In this document: one piece after another, positions 1 to 14,700 of the stretch
Layout of the letters: the number at the start of each line of letters is the position of its first letter
Position numbering within the stretch: position 1 is the stretch's first letter
DNA from: Prostheceraeus crozeri
Taxonomy: Eukaryota; Platyhelminthes; Polycladida; Euryleptidae
DNA: 64,000 nt
Direction: 5' to 3'
NCBI GenBank assembly: GCA_907163375.1
Contig: CAJQUW010001976.1
Span: forward strand, 124,001 to 188,000
Made by a program: the position numbers and the translations under genes
The notes under the pieces: generated by a model
What the model was told of the DNA's origin: nothing
The model's input: the letters and a program-made list of their open reading frames with translations, nothing else
Database searches by the model: none

Positions 1-2482
1 TCAATACATTTATTTAACTTCTGTACAGCCTTTAAGGTCATAAAGTAGCACAGAACACGATGTCTGAAGTCATGCAATGTAGCATTATATCATAGGTTTT
101 TAGGGCAGCAATATCAGACATAGGCGAGGCTGCCTTAGCAGCCGAGACTCTGATATTTCTGCCGCAAAATCCATGACATAATGCTATTATATGTAACTCT
201 TGAGAAGTCCATGAATATTGCAATTCTTGATCGCTGTTAGTCACAGATAATGGGAAGATGAAGAAATCTTTGACTTTTATTGAAGTTTATGAAAGTTTGC
301 TCTCTGAATTGATTTTGATTCATGAAAGTTTGAAAGTCTATGAATGTTTGCAAATGTGAATAGATTGAAAATTCAGATTTCTATCTAAAAATGATTTGAA
401 ATATCAGTTTACCCATTCATTCATTAATGGATTCTCAAGCTGGAGTGACGGACGACAGCTCATGGCTATCTGACACGGTGAGAATTCTATGTGAAATTGG
501 CGGGCATATAATGGTGCATTATATGCCCTCCAATGCCGGGCAATAATGCATTTCAAACTCATTTCAATCATTTCTATGACCTCCAAAGCCATCCAGAGTG
601 AAATACAATAAGTACTTTATATTGAGTTTCACTGAATAACTACGGTCCGTAGATGTCTTCTTGCCTAAGACTCACTTCTTCATAGACATACCTCATCGTG
701 TGCTTGGTTATAGATTCATTTTTCATTGAGATGGATAATGTAGCAAAAATTATTCATAAAATTTGAATGCTTCCTTAATTTAATGGAATTGTTTTCATTC
801 CATTAAGAAGTCCGCCATTTCTGATGTCCCATAAGTTCATCGCACAACCTTTCCTTGACGCAGGTGAGAGAAGTCTCTTCTGACCTCCAGGGCAAATCTT
901 GTGGGAAGAGAAGAAGACAGGCGATTTACGCACGCCTCTTCTTCAACAGCTGTGTTAATAAATATGTTTCTTTTTTGTAAGAAATCCCAGATCTCACTTA
1001 CCGACCTTTTGTGTCGAATACTCGTGAGTGACAGTGCAACTGTTTGCGAACGCCTTGTAGAATGAGAGGTGAGAATCGTGATGCCTGACGCCACGCCTGA
1101 ATGGTACCTTACAAGTGAGCAGTGTTCACTCCTCAACTTTCACACGGACCAGCCATCTCTACGTGAGAATCTCACATGAGAACTGAGGCATCAAAGAAAG
1201 AGCAAAGAGGTCTTTTGTAACGACGGGTTGGGGAAGTGACACAGTGGAACACACAGCGATACCTCGAGGAGCGCAGTTCGGTCACGTACGTTTCTTCCGA
1301 ATCATTGGGCTCGCCGACAGGCTTGGCACAGACTGAATGGCGCGTCTTGCAGAATAACGCCATTATATTTGCCAATTTTACACTTTCTCTCGAGCGGCAT
1401 CTCATCACGGGAGTACGGTCGTTATGACACAACGAAACTGAGTTTGCTGCAGTTCATGATCGTGTCCAAGAAACTGGACATTCTCGTGGTCTGTGAAGTC
1501 GCGACACTCGAAAAAGATCATGAGACAGAGAAAAAACTTCATGTCAAATCACAAGCAGGCAAAGAGGAACAAAGGAACAGAAAAAAGGAATAGAGCAACG
1601 AATTTGTCAAAATCAAATGAAGAAGCGAAATAAGACAATGCATGTATTAAAATTTCTATAGAAATAGAGTGTGTTTTATTATTTTTGACAGAATAACTCA
1701 AATTTGGGAGGAAATGATACGCATTGCGATGACCATAGAGTAGGGCGATGACGTGATTCTACTTACAAAATGGAATCGGCATGGACATGCGTTAAGACCT
1801 CTTCTTGTCGTTCCAAATCATCACCACATTTACAATTTAGCAAGTTGGTTAAAGATAATGGATTCGTCTTGTCAGTTATCAAACATCTTGGCCGTTTGTG
1901 TATGTTCAACCTTTTGTTATTTTCTTTATCAAAACCTTATCAAAACCTCACATTTGTGGAATGTTCGAAATGCTCGTAGCAAGTTCCTCATGTCATCTCT
2001 TCACTCTTGAAATGTGTTGAATTCTCACCTACATTTTTTAACACAAATCCCTGTATCGCTACATTTGAGTCACTCACTGTCATTTGTGGAGAAGGAAAAA
2101 ATACGAAATCATCGTCTGTACATTGTTCAAAGATAATTCTCCTGTTCGCCGATTAGATGTCTATGAGTTGACTATAGTGGAAATAGCTGTCTAGGGACCG
2201 TTCTTCCATTAGAATATTCAGTCGAGTTAGTGAACGACGGCATGATGGCCACTTGTTTCATATTTTACATATAAGAATTAATGATGAGGGTTATTTCAAA
2301 ATCGACCGCAGAGGAGCTGGACGCCGACTGCATTTTAAACTTTCTTTTGAGATCAATGAAATATCAATGAATATGATCAATGACATGGAGTCGATTCTTT
2401 TCAGATTACTTGCCTCTGATATACATCGCCTGACTTGTTGAAATTACGCATGTATTGTCAACTCTCTTTCTTCACGTTTTAG
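1..2482. other. Tbx2/3 upstream intron, no gene seen
   Basis: The segment ends at the splice acceptor of the first visible T-box exon, so it is the 3' part of an intron. Short open frames on both strands match nothing I know. About 1000-1330 is richer in GC. Around 285-350 a short repeated TATGAAAGTTTG-like motif occurs. An 11-base inverted repeat with a short loop (around CTTAATGGAAT) lies near 775-807. Confidence 0.6.
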
Positions 2483-2750
2483 GAGAATGTTTCCGCCATT
2501 CAAAGCGAAAGTTTCTGGCTTGGATAAGCGTGCGAAATACATCATGTTGATGGACGTGGTATCAGTGGATGACTGTCGGTACAAATTCCACAACAGCCGG
2601 TGGATGGTGGCTGGCAAAGCTGATCCAGAGATGCCGAAACGAATGTATATTCATCCCGATTCTCCTTCGCCAGGCGAACAATGGATGCAAAAAGTGATCT
2701 CCTTCCATAAATTGAAGCTGACCAACAATATTTCAGATAAACACGGCTAC
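2483..2750 (+). CDS. Tbx2/3: Tbx2/3 exon: first visible T-box exon
   Basis: The exon starts after the acceptor TTCACGTTTTAG and ends before the donor GTGAGT. One base completes an Arg codon, then 89 codons run from [20 protein letters not shown] to ISDKHGY, ending in phase 0. It covers the N-terminal half of the T-box, including the strands around [21 protein letters not shown]. Protein identity to vertebrate Tbx2/3 is very high. The small differences (SVDD for [12 protein letters not shown] for AKPVAFHK) are conservative lineage changes. Confidence 0.95.
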
Positions 2751-5700
2751 GTGAGTGTAAGCAACATTCCTATCACCGTATTGATTCCTCACATGTCCCC
2801 GCCATCATTTGTTGTCTCATGTTTCGGTAAGTAGACATTCTCCGATTCTTAATGACCGGAAGATGAGGCACGTTGACATGAATGTATAATCAGATTCTTT
2901 GTCGATTGATTGGTATCATAGTCGTCTTTAAAGTTATATAGAAAATTCTTACGAAGTCCAAGGGTAATCAACATAAAGGCCACAGGAGGTACGGGTGTAA
3001 ATCTGACTTAGCTTACGAAGTCACGGAGAGATCAATACTAAGTCCTATGAGAAGTCTACACGATGCTGTTTATGATTTTCTATATATAAGTACTGAACAT
3101 AGACATCTTAAGGCAAATTCATAGCTTTATCTTCATCGGTAGTTCATGGGTGGTTCATGATATCTATGCTATAAGAATTCATTGCCACCAAATTCTTTAC
3201 ATATAACAAGCCTTTAGTATCATTCCGAATACAAAAACCTACGTTATTTCAAAGTCACTCAGAAAATGCCATCTTCAAACGAATGTCAACGTCTGATCTT
3301 CCGAATCATCATTGTTTGTAGATAGCCGTCTCTGAATCAATCTTTATAACCAGTTACCAAAATTTAAAGAAACAAAACTTACAATAATGGTGGATAAAAG
3401 TTACCGCCATCTTGACATCATTCCGCATCGTATTGGAAGAGGAGACCACTCGACACAGGCAAATTTGTTCTTTCACGAGCGGGAAAGTCTCACCAACTTG
3501 TGCGAAATGCCACAACTGAAGCGCGAGGCTCGCTTCACCCGACAAGGTTGTTAGAACGCAGCGTGTAAATATTTGAGGCCAGTTTTGCTTAAAGTCGCCT
3601 TGACACTTTGCGTTTTGCATGGCGTTGACAGCTTGCAAACAAAGGGCGAATGGATTGCAACTAAAGTGGTTTCAACATTCGTTTTCACTCGAGCTGGTGT
3701 TGTTGAAGGCATTTGTTGATGGCAAAATAGTTTACCAGACAAATTGATGACAAAATTGTAGACTGAGGGCTTCATGGAGTCGGGAAGGCAATTATAAATA
3801 TGTTTACAAGTTAAATAAACACAACGAAATGTCAAAGATATTCAACAAGGACAATTTCATTAAACATGGGCAGAGAATGAGGACAAAAGCGAAAAACTCA
3901 GTTTATAGAATCTTTGATAGTTTTCTTGAATGCAGAACTGTTGAAAAATAAGGTACGGAGGTTTTTTTGTCATGAAATTGCTCTATCGAATTAGATAAAT
4001 GGTGAAGATATTATTTGCTCCACTGGGCCCTGATACCAGTTGTATTTTCATTGCATTGGCATTAAAGTCAGTGCGAATAGAGGGTTTAGGAACCATGAAA
4101 AGTCTTGTCTATGCGTGTTGCAAAGAAATTTCAGGGTATAAGGCCTCCAAAAGGCTATAATAAACTGATATGTAATATTCCCAGAAGTTGAAATTGACGA
4201 AGTAGACTGCATGGTGGAATATCATAAATGTCTTTCTAAGTCAGTTGAATTCCACATAAGGCTTAATCATTATTGTTTATTCCTTTGTGTAGGAAGCTGA
4301 AACGATTGAATACTAATAAATGTCTCTCTGACTGCGTTTAAAATTCTATATTTATCTAGTAGGAATATCAGGATAATACCCATCTGAGGAGGGCTCTGAT
4401 AAAGAGAAGCCGAGGATAGGCTAGTCTCCATGCAAACTAATGTAAATTCTGTTTCACCGGGTTCTATGTGTGTTAAACGTGGATAAAATGTCACATCTGT
4501 GCCTTGATTGAGTATCAGTCGCCCTGTCCAACTTGAAGCCATAATTCTTACACACTTTGTGCGCGCTGTCAGTAATAAAAGGGCAATCTGTCAAAAATGG
4601 CGACGAGTATTAATTACTTCGATATAGTTGCTATATTTAGAGCAATCAAACATAGACATCTAAATATTTCACAGAACTGGAAACGATCTCACTGAGTAGA
4701 AATCAATGAAATATTTAGAGGTTGGAAAATGAAGACTAAGGAATCGTTTGTCCGGTTACTTCTATCGGTGGTGTCAAATTCGCACTCATCGTTGCCCATC
4801 GTCCAAGACTAGAAAGTCCCGAAGGTCTCGTGTCCATTGGGAGTTGCATCTCAGCAGCAAAGCCGATCCGAGATGTAGGCAGGAGCATCCGTCCTCCTTC
4901 TTTCAAGTCTGTCGCACGAAGGATGGCAACGGCGCCGCTGAACTCTCTAGAGAACTTTATGATAGATCAAGGCAAAGAAAGCGTCAGGTTTCCACACGAC
5001 CGCTGAGGCTCTTTTTCCTTGCGTCGGCAGTAATTTTGTCTCCGAATTTCAGCAATGATTTTTTTTAATTCTTGGTTGCATTTTTCTCAACAAGTTTCAT
5101 TCAAGTTAGCAGCTGATGCAGACATTTGTCACAAAAAGATATCAACAGGTCGTACTTCTATTGATTTCAAGACGCTTGATCTAGCGTTAGCGAAAAAGGA
5201 TCGAAACTTTCATAAAAATCCGAAAACAATATGTGACCAATCTATGCGTCGATTTAACCTATTTCTATGAGAAGATAGGTTTGTTTTGTTACTCATAGAC
5301 TTGAAACTAGAATATCCCTTCAATTTAGAAGTCCATGCGTAGCTCGAAAGTTTAGGTATCTTAGGTCAAGAAGCTTCAGAGAATTCTGGAATGTATCCAG
5401 AAAACATGCGGGTATAATGTGTCGTTGCGGTGTGCGGGCCGACTAAGCATTAAAGTAGCATCAAAACAGTAACTTGTCACATTTTTCTACAAACTTAGTA
5501 AGAGGCTTTTTAGAATTCGGCAGATTATCGCGTACACACAAAACTACCACGGGAAAGTTAAACGGAAAATCCAGTGGAATTGAATACTCCGAATGTGATG
5601 TCACGGATCAAGGAATTCTTATTGCTATCGGTAACTTGTCGGCATCTTGACTTAATATTTCAAAGCGAACTGATTGAATGATTTTATCACCGAAAAGTGC

Positions 5701-8700
5701 TTATCTGCTCTCTTAAACAATAGTTCAACATTACTATTAATCTATCTGCCCGTCAAATGGTACTAGAAGTCAGCCATCTATTTTTTATGAAATTTCATTG
5801 AACCAGATACATTTTGTAAGCCATCAGATTGTTATCTTGATAGATACATGACGACTGACCTTGAATTTTGATTCATATCTTGTGAATTATTTTCAAGCAA
5901 TAGTACTGACATTGCATATCGGAAGTTCCGTTAAGGAACAACTAATCAAAGCCTTTGTATATGTGATCATCAAAGACATTTTTTGCACTTAACTTTGGGA
6001 GGAAGATAACTTTTTTCACTTATCAAAGGGAAGAAGATAACTAAATTATTTAGCAGGATGTCTTACTGCCATGGAAGTATGAATGTCTCTGAGCACGAAA
6101 CGTTGGGATGTACCATTTAGAAACATAATACCATTGCTTTTCAATGTTAGAGAATCGAGCTGGAAATTGTATAAAATAAGGAAATTGAGACTATACTTGT
6201 CGAAATATTAACAGACATTCTGAATATGAGCATTCTCAATGAAGAAATAATCAACTACAATGAAATTAAGGAAAATTTAATTTCCTTGCATTTAGCAGAG
6301 AGATCACAAATCTTGAAATATGCGGAATGCAAGGTCTTCTTAATCTCATGCTTCTTAGCTATGGTATTTGGAAGTGCGTTTACACCTTCAAGTATTAATT
6401 AATGACGACAACCGTAATCATTGGATGTTATAACACTGATATCTTGTCCACTCAGCCATGATTCATTTCGATGATAGAAGCTGCAGATAGATATTGTATA
6501 TTGAGAAAGTTGTTGAGTTTTGTTGATACAAAAGCCATGTTTTCGCATATGATTCAACTTTTCATGTATTGTGCTCATAATCTACGATTTTTTATCCGGA
6601 GAAATATCTTCATTAATTTATAAAACCATATTTATACTCAGAGCTTTGCTCTCTGTAGGTCATTCCTTCATAGCAAAGAAAGCTTTCTTTTCCAAATTTG
6701 TGGAAATTAATATATCAAGAATTATTGAAGTTTTGCTCACTATTGAACCAGAAAAAGTAAACCCGGAGAAAATCTCTCATAATTTGGTTGTTTGAGTGAG
6801 GATAACGACCTGAATTTATTCCCAACTTGTGTTTGCTAGCATCTTGCATCGTAAGCGAAAGTAAACGCATTGTCATGGAATATGCATCGATGTAGGGCTG
6901 ACATGACGACTACACGATACTTTCATGAGCACCAGAACTACCACTCGAATCACATAAAGCCGCTATTTGCTTTTTGAATAGCCAAGTGTGTCGAGGATAC
7001 TAAAAATCAGTCAAGAAACTTTGGTGGCGCCAATTTTTCATTGCATCGCTGTAGTGCTCTTGTTAATTGGCATTTTGGCATTAATGTTGCACAAATATCC
7101 CCTTTTCCAAATAACATTCATTTTCTCGTCGTTTTCTGGCAAACATCTTGTATTTTGCAACAATTGGCATTTTGATGACCTCACTCGATCATCTTTTTTC
7201 GATGGTCAACAAACAGACATCGAAATGAAGAAAAAAATGATGCCCGCATTCACCCCTTCCTATTTGACCAAAAGCGAAACAGTGGCATTACTTAACATGG
7301 GACCTTTTTACTGAAAAATTTACATCTTACATTCGTTTCATGTTCAATAAATCTAATTCTCATATACTTATAAACATAAAATGTAATTCACATAAAACCT
7401 TTGCCCTTCATAGCTTATCATTGATCATTTATGCATTTAGTTGGATGACTTGGCGGTGACGTCACATGGAATAGATCTCAGCTTCAGTCGACTTTACACA
7501 GATAACCACTCAGATTTTACAATCACCCCAGGTTTCATGCATCCACCACTTACTCTGTATCACGTTTGGTGAGACCAAAGGCCAGGAATGACTTTGATTA
7601 AATATCTATGATGCTTCTAAGTGAACGAAACTTTCAATTTACTCTTCTATGGTGTGGTATAATTGTTGAGTAAGTCAAGCTTTGGTCAATTTAGTATCCA
7701 AATTTCTTAAGAAAATGTCGATTATTCAGTCTACACCAGAAAAGTTAGGAAAAAGTCAGAAGAAAACTTGAAATGAAGCACCTTGATTCTTGGTACATGC
7801 AAGCGAAAGTAGCTATTATTCAACAAATCCTCAGTAGCGTGTTTAGAATTGTAAAATGTTTGTATCTTATTATTAAAATACCCGGTATTCACAATAGTTA
7901 TAATGCTAGTCACAACGGCTATTTCCGTCATCTTGACATGTGAAAGGATGATAGAATAACCGAACTTCTATTTATCTGTCGAATTACAATTGAAAGAATG
8001 TGCAGAGTTTCTTGGTTTGAAATGTGAATAATCGGCGAAGTATTTCTTGAATAGAAGGGAGAGAAGGAACAGATAAACTTTTGCCTCAATCGCCTTCTGT
8101 TGGCTGTTGTCACTTTGTAAGAAACCCAGGCCACACCGGATAAAGAAACCGAGAGATTTGGCGACGAGGTTGGGACTCTACTCTTGTTCCGGATACTCCC
8201 AGCGCCTTATCGTGCTGATCTTCGTCCTCTCATCGTCTTTGCTCCCACATCTTGTGAATGCCAAGACACTTGCCTCCTGAGTAATCAACCCGTGCACCCT
8301 ATCAGCCCATCTCACCCTTATCTGATCATTAGGGCCGCCACGCATTCAAGACGGGCTGAGTGCCACTGTCAGCGCCCAGCCTCTCAGGCCGCCGAGTCAA
8401 TGAATTATCAATGTGTCTCTTCGCGTGCAGTTGAGCAGGATTTTCTACGTCTCTCGTCTTTCCTAACTTTCACACTTGAGATAGAATCTGACAAATTTCT
8501 GCTTCCATGAATAAGGAATGAAGAAATACGGAGAAGTATACACTGAGTGCTCTCTATGTTTACCATGCTAATGAAAGATATTTCAAGATAGATCAATGCA
8601 TTGAAGAAATAAGAAATATGGAGTGATTGATCATTGAATATGAGCAGGGTTTTTTTAAAGGTTTTTGCTACGGGTCATCAGATCATTCCCACGAGTCACA

Positions 8701-11700
8701 CTCAAATCGTCTCAAGATCGACTTTCATTAGTGTACGCCTAACGCACTCAGGATTTATAAGCAAAAGCAGAAGTCATGAATGCAGTATAACATTTAGCAT
8801 TTAGCAGTGAATTTTACTCGCGATTCTGCATGTACGTGTGCAAGGTGACTTTTCAAATCTTGAAGTCAATTACATGTGCTATTTAGACAAGAGACACTAC
8901 ATGCAACGGATGAGCGTTCAGAATCCGCGATGCAAGTCGAAAATTCCACGTTGCAGAATGTGACCCGTGGAACACCTTAAAAAACACTGAATATGAGAGC
9001 TACATTCAAATTTGAATCAGGAATCTTTTAGATCATTCATAGAAATTTTTCATTTGTGTGTTGCGCTCTATGTTACAAATTCAGATGCGGGGATGTAAAT
9101 CAATGTCTATGAGTTTCAAGATGTTTAATATCTGGATTCAAAAGTGTTTGAATTCATTGTCTCTTTTTTTTACATGTCGAGCTACAGCTTCACTTCATTG
9201 GCGATTTTCATGAAGCTGTATCTCAAATTGAAGGCGAAAAGACTTTGAAGTAAAGAAAGTCATGACAACTGATGCTCTGAATTTGGAGGAAATCATCCAC
9301 TTCCTCTCCTCGGCCAATAATTGGACGATTCCCAACTTTCTCTCACTAAACATCCCACGCGTCGCGTTAAATTCGTCTACCTAGGCGCATAATTTGCCTC
9401 ATAAGCAGGTTGCAGTTAATAATGAGTTTAATAACAGGTTTCGCTCTCCAACTAACCATAGTGGAGATATCGGCAAATTACAGGATGAAGAACTGGGACT
9501 GTTCTGCTCTGGTATAGCGTGACATACTCGAAATTATGCCACGGGGAAATCGCCTGTCAAAGCAGAGAAGGTTGATGGAGATGTCAGATAGGTGGTCGCA
9601 GCTCAAATTATCGTAGATCGCAGAGGAAAGGTCGCCTCCATTCCTTCAACCACCAAATGAGAGGCAGATCTCCAGATCTTCGACTTGTCAACATTGAAAT
9701 TTGTCCCTTCTTTCAAAATTCAGCCTGCTTAGCCACTAGGGGGTCTGTTTGTCGAGTGTTTGATCTAAAGCGGAAAATTACAAGGTAGGTTCGCGCTGGT
9801 AATGGATCTAACGTATAATTACCAGGCACTTGATAGCGTGACAGCCCACTAGGCTGAGGTACAGAAGAGACAGGGTGGATATTAGTTAAAAGAGGGAAGA
9901 GAGATGCATGAAAGGCGACCTAAGTCGTTAAGAGAGTCGCTAAACTCGTTAAAATTTTCCCTTCTAGGATATGCTCCATTTGATGGCTCGCAACTCCGAA
10001 TAGACTCACATAGAGTGGCAGGTGGACTATCTGACTCCCTACTAGGAAAATTGAGGGTTTGGTTGTGTTTCGGGAATTGAAGTCGCATCAAAAGACACGG
10101 AGCACGCGATGAGACGAGACAGACAGCAAGAGGAGGATATTCTACTTTCTGTTTCTCTCGATATCTTTTGAGAATGATCATCTCTTTTATTGGAAATTCA
10201 CTAGAATCTGAAAAAATTTTTTAATGTTAATCAAGGTAGTATTTGCATGGCAATTCAAATTATCTCGATCACTACTGTGTTTGATATCTCTATCGCTGCA
10301 GTGTTTGATATCTCCTTCGCTGCAGTGTTTTGAATTTTTTATCGCTGCAGTGTTCGGTATTTCACTCTTGTGCCACAGTCACTGCTGAGTTCAATGCCTC
10401 ATTTCTTGTGATCTAGACATGGTTTTTGTGATTCACCAATCATTTCTGTTTTTGAACGTAAACTACTCGTACATATTACTCGTACAATGTACTCGTACAA
10501 TTAGTTCAAAAATGTTTTTTAGAGAGTACTCGCTATCGGAGCTTTTGGGATGGATAGTGAAGCATAAGATATTTTGTATATTTTATTTTACTTGAAAACA
10601 TGCTGATGAAACATGAAGATAATATATCTATTTATGAATAAAAAGAAATATGGGGATATAGCCACCACAACTGCTACCTCGTAAGCATTTGTCTGGATTG
10701 AAGGACTGTCTGTTAAACAATCTCTTGCATTATTTAATTTTCTCAAATTCCTCAAATTTACATTTGATTTTGTTCTTCTCGTTGATTCCTCTTGTATAAC
10801 TGTATTTTGGCTTCCCTGTTGAACACCATGAAGGACTCCCGTGGGTGCAGACATTTCTTGACTTGAGCCCGCTTGAACTGCCGCTGCAAATGGTTCCCCA
10901 GGGTGCTGCATCTTCGATACTGCTCTTGGTAGGCATACAAAGTAATTACTGCGATTTGTGTTGCGTCACCAGCGGCTTCGGTGGGATAATTTGTGACATG
11001 AGCATGTCTTTCAACACTGAAATATTCAGCAGTGTGGACGATTAAGGAGGACAGGTTGCAGTCAGCACTTGGTGAAGTGGAACTGCGCGGGGCGGCTCTA
11101 TCTGTCCATCGCCGAGGCGCTTGAGTAATAATTTTGTCAAGAAGATCTTCTCTCCTTGGCGAGGAAATTGCTCCCTTGACAAAGCCTTACCAGTAGAATT
11201 CGTAGTAGCGCATCGCCTACTCGTTAGCGGCAACTTCTCAACGAGCGCTTGTCAACTCGCCATTTGGTCAAAAGATTATCTGAGAGATTTCCTTTTATTG
11301 AATTTGAATGACCGAAAGTGGTCCAATCGACGTCGTTAATGCCATAGACATTGTGCGAGTACTTTGTATGTCGAAATAAGTGGATTGAAAATTCTAAATG
11401 AAGAAAGCGCTCTGTGCTATTCACATAACGCTATTCGTTCTAATGCCGGGAGAACCTCACTATATGGTGGGCAAAAAGTCTCAACATTTAGCCTATTCGC
11501 TATCTATGATCATCGCTGCATTCTTTTATACACATGAAATAATGATAACTCCAAAACATAAAAAATTAAACTGTATCTGATAAGCACTTGGGCAACAAAG
11601 TTCCAATTTGCTGAAATTAGTCAAAAATTGATTTATTGTAGTAACTTTTCTCTTTCCGCTAATCCAGAACACACTTGGAAACACTACACCCATGTTATTT

Positions 11701-14700
11701 TATTTTCTGAATACGTTACTTGGAGAAATATCACTGCGTCTTCTGTTTTATTTATAAACAAAGACGAAATAATGGAAGTCCAAATACTTATTTTAGTCTG
11801 TTCAATAGACAAACGTATAAATTAATATTGCTTTCAATGAAACTGTCATTACCGCTTGCACATTTATTTTGCATAAAGACAGTCCTTTTTGCAAATATAA
11901 GAGGCCTAATATTAAAGCATTGTAAATATTGCGCTAATTTATGCATTATGATATCATAAATGTCGAATCAGCTTGTTGATCGCAATCAGAGATATCTAAT
12001 TATTAGTGTTCAGTATCATGTTTATCCAGAGAGTTTAACAGCGACGAAGGAAAATAGTTAAAAAACTAATTAAACTGGGTTCAAAATTTTCTTTGTAATG
12101 ATCAACGGTCAGAGAAATTGCGACAATTATAGAAACTTGTATACATGTAAGTTATTTGACATTGCCGTTGAAGCTAACATGTAGCGTTGTAAGTTTCAAC
12201 ATGAAAGATATTTTCCCCGTACTGATTAAAGTATTCAGAAAAAAGATTTCTCTTGCCCTTTCTCCAGTCAAGATAGATATCTAAGATCCGGTGATAGCTG
12301 AGAAAATATACAACAGTTGTCTCGAATCCTCTGTAGGCAACATAGATATACAATCTACGTATTAGCGATTATACAAAATAATAAGAGGTAATAAGTCCTT
12401 TTTCATTGAAAATTTGCTTTCTTTGCTAAACATATATTCTACTTTTTATGAATTTCCGCGCTATTTTCCCTGCTCTTTAATAGCAAATCTCACATCTGCA
12501 TTCTAGCTTTGCTGCATTAATTAATCTTTTACAAAGGAGCACAGTCTGTATTGCCTCAAGTCACCTGTGAGTGTAAACGAAGCCACGCTCCATGTGTTTA
12601 TTGCTCATGGCCAGAATCTCGTGTCAGTTAACAGTTGTTCCCTCCTCTGCTCTCGATTTTCTTCACTCGGTGAAGAGTGACAAGATCTTGCAAGTCGCGA
12701 AGGAAATGATAGGCCATAGAAACCTCTAGAATTTCCACTACGAGCGATTCTCAATATCGTGCAAGGTTGGACGCCTTCTGCGGAAAGCTGAGTTGAATTT
12801 CGCTCTCGGCTCTCCACACTGACCTTGCACCCCTGATGCACTGAGAAGAAAATATCTCATCTACAGACAGCCAGCTGTATTCGGTTGAAGCCTCGTACTC
12901 ATGCGTCGACAATTTACACTCCACTGGCATAATACCATAGCTATTGAATACTGAATACTGCTCTAGTGACGAGATTCTTGCGGTTGTTTTGATCTATGAG
13001 TGTTTGAGGTCACTTTCGTCAATTTCTTCGGGCACACGGGGAACAAACTTCGGAAGCATAGAGGAGTATAGACACAGCACTTGCTTTCATTCTCATTTTT
13101 GCTTAACTGCCAATATTTCGATGTTTTTAAGTAGTTTCAAAAGCCTTCGAAGCGTGTTTCTGGCGAAATCTTTGCTGCACTCTGTATCAATTGATTCAAA
13201 CTGACTTATTTGGGGGAGGGGAGCGGCATAGATTTGCTGATCACCGTGAATCTTGCATTGTCGAGTTCGGCACCGAACTGTTAATCAAACAGGTTTACTT
13301 AATCGATAGAACATATTAGCAATTATCTGAATTCGCTGCAGAGGACTGTTTTTGCCATTAAAATGAATTTCTGGCTTTGCCAGTTGCTAAACAGCAAAAC
13401 TATATATTTGAAAATTTCATGATCTCAAGAATGATATTGCTCCGTAATTGAACACATTATTAACTTCACTTGTCAATCTAACACTGTTTCCTCTTTTTTT
13501 ACAGACAATCCTCAACTCGATGCACAAATATCAGCCGAGATTCCACATTGTCCGTGCCAACGATATCATCAAGCTACCTTACAGTACCTTCCGTACCTTC
13601 GTCTTCAAAGAGACTGAATTCATTGCCGTCACAGCATATCAAAATGAGAAGGTGAGAGTTTGTTACAGTAAAGGTCTGGCGGAAATGGCTTGAAATTTAA
13701 ATTACCTTACAGATCACCCAGTTGAAAATTGATCACAATCCATTCGCGAAGGGTTTTCGAGATACCGGCGGTGGAAGACGGGAAAAGAAGTGAGTCCTGT
13801 TTAAACTCCTCAAAATCTTTAACATGTCATTTCTATGATTATCTGTTTCATAAAATCAAAGTTATGAATTGGAATTGTACTTGTATAAAGGGCTGGTATC
13901 AGTGACAGTTATATATGTTTATATAATATAATAATATGTATATCTAATATCAGACATTGCATATCTGCTTCAATGGAGGGAATATGATCTGAGAATAGAC
14001 TTGTCGAAGTCAAGATAAATTGATGATCTATGCGCACCATAGAAATTGACAATGCTATATAGCATCATATTCCTATGATGGGCATCTAGATATCCATGAA
14101 TGCGCACATATGCTCCATAGAGGTTCTCATCTGATATCTATCTATTCTCAACAAGAGAAGACTGATATCACAACTGAAGTTAATGAACCAGGCGTGCATA
14201 TCGTCAGCATCACTTCTTACGTGGGCCTTTTGAACCTCATGCATTGTAGCAGAGCAGCATCCTGCCAAACTCTTCTCCTTAGTCATCGAATTATTTCAAC
14301 CTGAAGAAGTGAAAATCTCCATTTCTCTTCTTCCGTTTCCTTCAAGTTTCTTTTCGCAGTTTTCTTGTCCCCATAGCTTCGTCTTGTCACCTTCAAACTT
14401 TGCCACGCCGACAATCTTCTCTCCTTCCGTGATCTGATGGCTTAAGTAGGCGAGGCAGACATTTTTCGAGAATCTCGCGCGGGTTGATTGTGAAAGGAGG
14501 TGCGCGTCAAAGAATTTGGTTGGAGATGGCCTCTGAATCCATCTTCCACCTCGTCTTCTTGCCAAGCTCGCCCTTCACGCCACAACTCAAGGACTTCGCC
14601 TGCCCACGGAGACAAGTATGGGAGAGAAGGCTGCTTTTTTCTACTCGGCTCAACGCGCTGGTGAGAGTTTGAGGCGGGTAAATGAAGTTTTTGGCCGAAG

